The translations under genes and the position numbers were made by a program. A stretch of DNA of 13,400 nt from JBHJOF01 sp050330055 (GTDB lineage Bacteria > Pseudomonadota > Alphaproteobacteria > Kiloniellales > JAKSDN01). Of this stretch, positions 12,067-13,400 are shown one piece after another; position 1 is the stretch's first letter, and every line of letters starts with the position of its first letter. The stretch spans positions 1 through 13,400 of the forward strand of contig JBHJOF010000249.1 of the NCBI GenBank assembly GCA_050330055.1, in the 5' to 3' direction. Under the pieces are notes generated by a model. The model searched no databases, was not told the DNA's origin, and worked only from the letters and a program-made list of their open reading frames with translations.

Positions 12067-13400
12067 ATGGAGATGCGCGGCCGGCGCATGCTCGTCTGCA
12101 ATTGCGAGACGACGATGCCGCTCGACGCCGGCAAACTCGGCAAGGCCTGCAAGGCGGCCGGCGCAAGTGGCGAGCTATCGCTCAACAGCCAACTTTGCCG
12201 GGCCCAGCTCGGCAACTTCCAGCAGGCCGTCCGGAGCGGCGACAAGCTGCTGGTCGCCTGCACGCAAGAAGCACCGCTGTTCAGCGAGGTGGCCGCCGAG
12301 GACAGCCCCGAGGCGGATCTGGCCTACGTCAACATACGCGAGAGCGCCGGCTGGGCCGAGCAGGCCGGCGGCGCGGACGCCACCGCCAAGATCGCCGCCC
12401 TGCTCGCCGAGGCGGCGCTCGAGCTGCCGCCGACGCCCTCGGTCGGCCTGAAGTCGAACGGCGCCTGCCTGGTCTACGGCCGCGACGAGCGCGCCATCGA
12501 GGCGGCCAAGCAGCTCGCCGGCCGGCTCGAGGTCACGGTGCTGCTGAGCGAGCCGGGCGAGATCGTCCCGCCGCGCATCATGGACGTGCCGGTCTTCAAG
12601 GGCACCATCGTCCAGGCCAAGGGCCATCTGGGCGGCTTCGGCATCACGGTGAACGGCTACGCACCGGCGGCCCCCTCCTCGCGCGAACGCCTGGCCTTCG
12701 AGGCACCGCGCAACAATGCGTTCTCAGAGTGTGACCTGATCCTCGACCTGACCGGCGGCACGCCGCTGTTCACGGCGGGCGAGCGGCGCGACGGCTACCT
12801 GCGGCCCGACCCCGACAACCCGGCCCTGGTGCAGAAGGCGATCTTCGAGCTGGCCGACATGGTCGGCGAGTTCAGCAAGCCGCGCTACGTCGCCTACGAC
12901 GCGGCCATCTGCGCGCACGGGCGCAGCCGCAAGACCGGCTGCACGCGCTGTCTCGACGTCTGTCCGACAGGCGCCATCAGCTCGGCCGGCGACGGCGTCG
13001 AGATCGACCCCTATATTTGCGGCGGCTGCGGCTATTGCTCGAGCGTCTGCCCGACCGGTGCCGCGACCTATCAGCTGCCGGCCGGCGACGGCCTGTTCGA
13101 GCGCCTGCGCACGCTGCTCGGCAGCTATCGCGCCGCCGGCGGCAAGGCGCCCGCCCTGCTGCTGCACGACCCGCGCCACGGCGCCGAGATGATCTCGCTG
13201 ATCGCGCGCCACGGCCGCGGCCTGCCGGGCAACGTCCTGCCCTTCGCGCTGAATGAGGTGACCCAGGTCGGGCTCGACTTTCTGGCCGCCGCCTTCGCCT
13301 ATGGCGCGAGCCAGGTCGCCATCCTGGTCGGGCCGGACAAGGCCAGCGAGCTGGCCGCGCTCGGCCAGCAGATCGGCCTGGCCGAGGCTCTGCTCGACGG
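12067..13400 (+). CDS. Large 4Fe-4S iron-sulfur protein with HdrA-like N-terminus, FDH-associated type, partial
   Basis: The first 444 residues are visible; the gene runs off the right edge. The N-terminus has Cys11-N-Cys13, Cys44 (QLCRAQ) and Cys65 (VACTQEAPLF). This arrangement resembles the N-terminal cluster domain of heterodisulfide reductase HdrA, where CNC and later C..CTP motifs occur. Two ferredoxin motifs follow. The first is Cys282 with Cys292-x2-Cys295-x3-Cys299-Pro. The second is the classic Cys318-x2-Cys321-x2-Cys324-x3-Cys328-Pro. After this comes a Rossmann-like region (LLLHDPRHGAEM, VAILVGPDK). No signal peptide is present, so it acts in the cytoplasm, probably in electron transfer. 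Similar proteins are, from memory, encoded with DUF3305/DUF3306 in FDH clusters; here it is separate. ATG at 12067 is chosen for GGGAGAG 7 nt upstream; ATG 12073 is an alternative. Confidence 0.85.
   Translation, partial: MEMRGRRMLVCNCETTMPLDAGKLGKACKAAGASGELSLNSQLCRAQLGNFQQAVRSGDKLLVACTQEAPLFSEVAAEDSPEADLAYVNIRESAGWAEQAGGADATAKIAALLAEAALELPPTPSVGLKSNGACLVYGRDERAIEAAKQLAGRLEVTVLLSEPGEIVPPRIMDVPVFKGTIVQAKGHLGGFGITVNGYAPAAPSSRERLAFEAPRNNAFSECDLILDLTGGTPLFTAGERRDGYLRPDPDNPALVQKAIFELADMVGEFSKPRYVAYDAAICAHGRSRKTGCTRCLDVCPTGAISSAGDGVEIDPYICGGCGYCSSVCPTGAATYQLPAGDGLFERLRTLLGSYRAAGGKAPALLLHDPRHGAEMISLIARHGRGLPGNVLPFALNEVTQVGLDFLAAAFAYGASQVAILVGPDKASELAALGQQIGLAEALLD

Overview
The window is G+C-rich DNA with strong third-position GC bias. 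Every recognisable product fits an alphaproteobacterium, probably of the Rhodospirillales or a related order. The grounds are a Cys-type respiratory formate dehydrogenase with DUF3305/DUF3306 accessory genes, an intracellular PHA depolymerase with a Cys nucleophile, and the alphaproteobacterial style of MobA and FdhD. This assignment is inference from protein character; no rRNA or other marker gene is present.

Left part (1-5919, all on the minus strand): a formate dehydrogenase (FDH) maturation and structural cluster. In transcription order it reads fdhD, mobA, DUF3305, DUF3306, TorD-family chaperone, small Tat-signal protein, FDH alpha subunit (running off the left edge). FdhD handles sulfur transfer to the Mo cofactor, MobA makes the guanine dinucleotide form of the cofactor, and the TorD-like protein probably chaperones the Tat-exported alpha subunit. 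The DUF3305/DUF3306 pair has no known biochemical role. A 492-bp gap between DUF3306 and the chaperone holds a terminator-like hairpin, a palindrome and a near-consensus sigma70 promoter, so the structural genes probably form their own transcription unit. Two repeat-rich noncoding stretches flank fdhD.

Middle (6142-8970, plus strand): a secreted M23/LytM-type peptidase and an orphan family-5 (oligopeptide-type) substrate-binding protein, 39 bp apart. They are followed by a small cluster of four GGGGACAGTCCCC-type palindromes.

Right part: a LysE/RhtB exporter and an intracellular poly(3-hydroxyalkanoate) depolymerase on the minus strand. Next come a noncoding stretch with a strong terminator-like hairpin and a small 69-residue hypothetical gene. 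On the plus strand, running off the right edge, is a large iron-sulfur protein with two 4Fe-4S motifs and a Cys-containing N-terminus that resembles HdrA. From memory of related genomes, this type of iron-sulfur protein usually sits inside the FDH accessory operon next to DUF3306. Here it lies about 6 kb beyond fdhD, so the FDH system may extend across the whole window with unrelated genes in between. The least understood biology here is the DUF3305/DUF3306/iron-sulfur/FdhD-variant set around this formate dehydrogenase.
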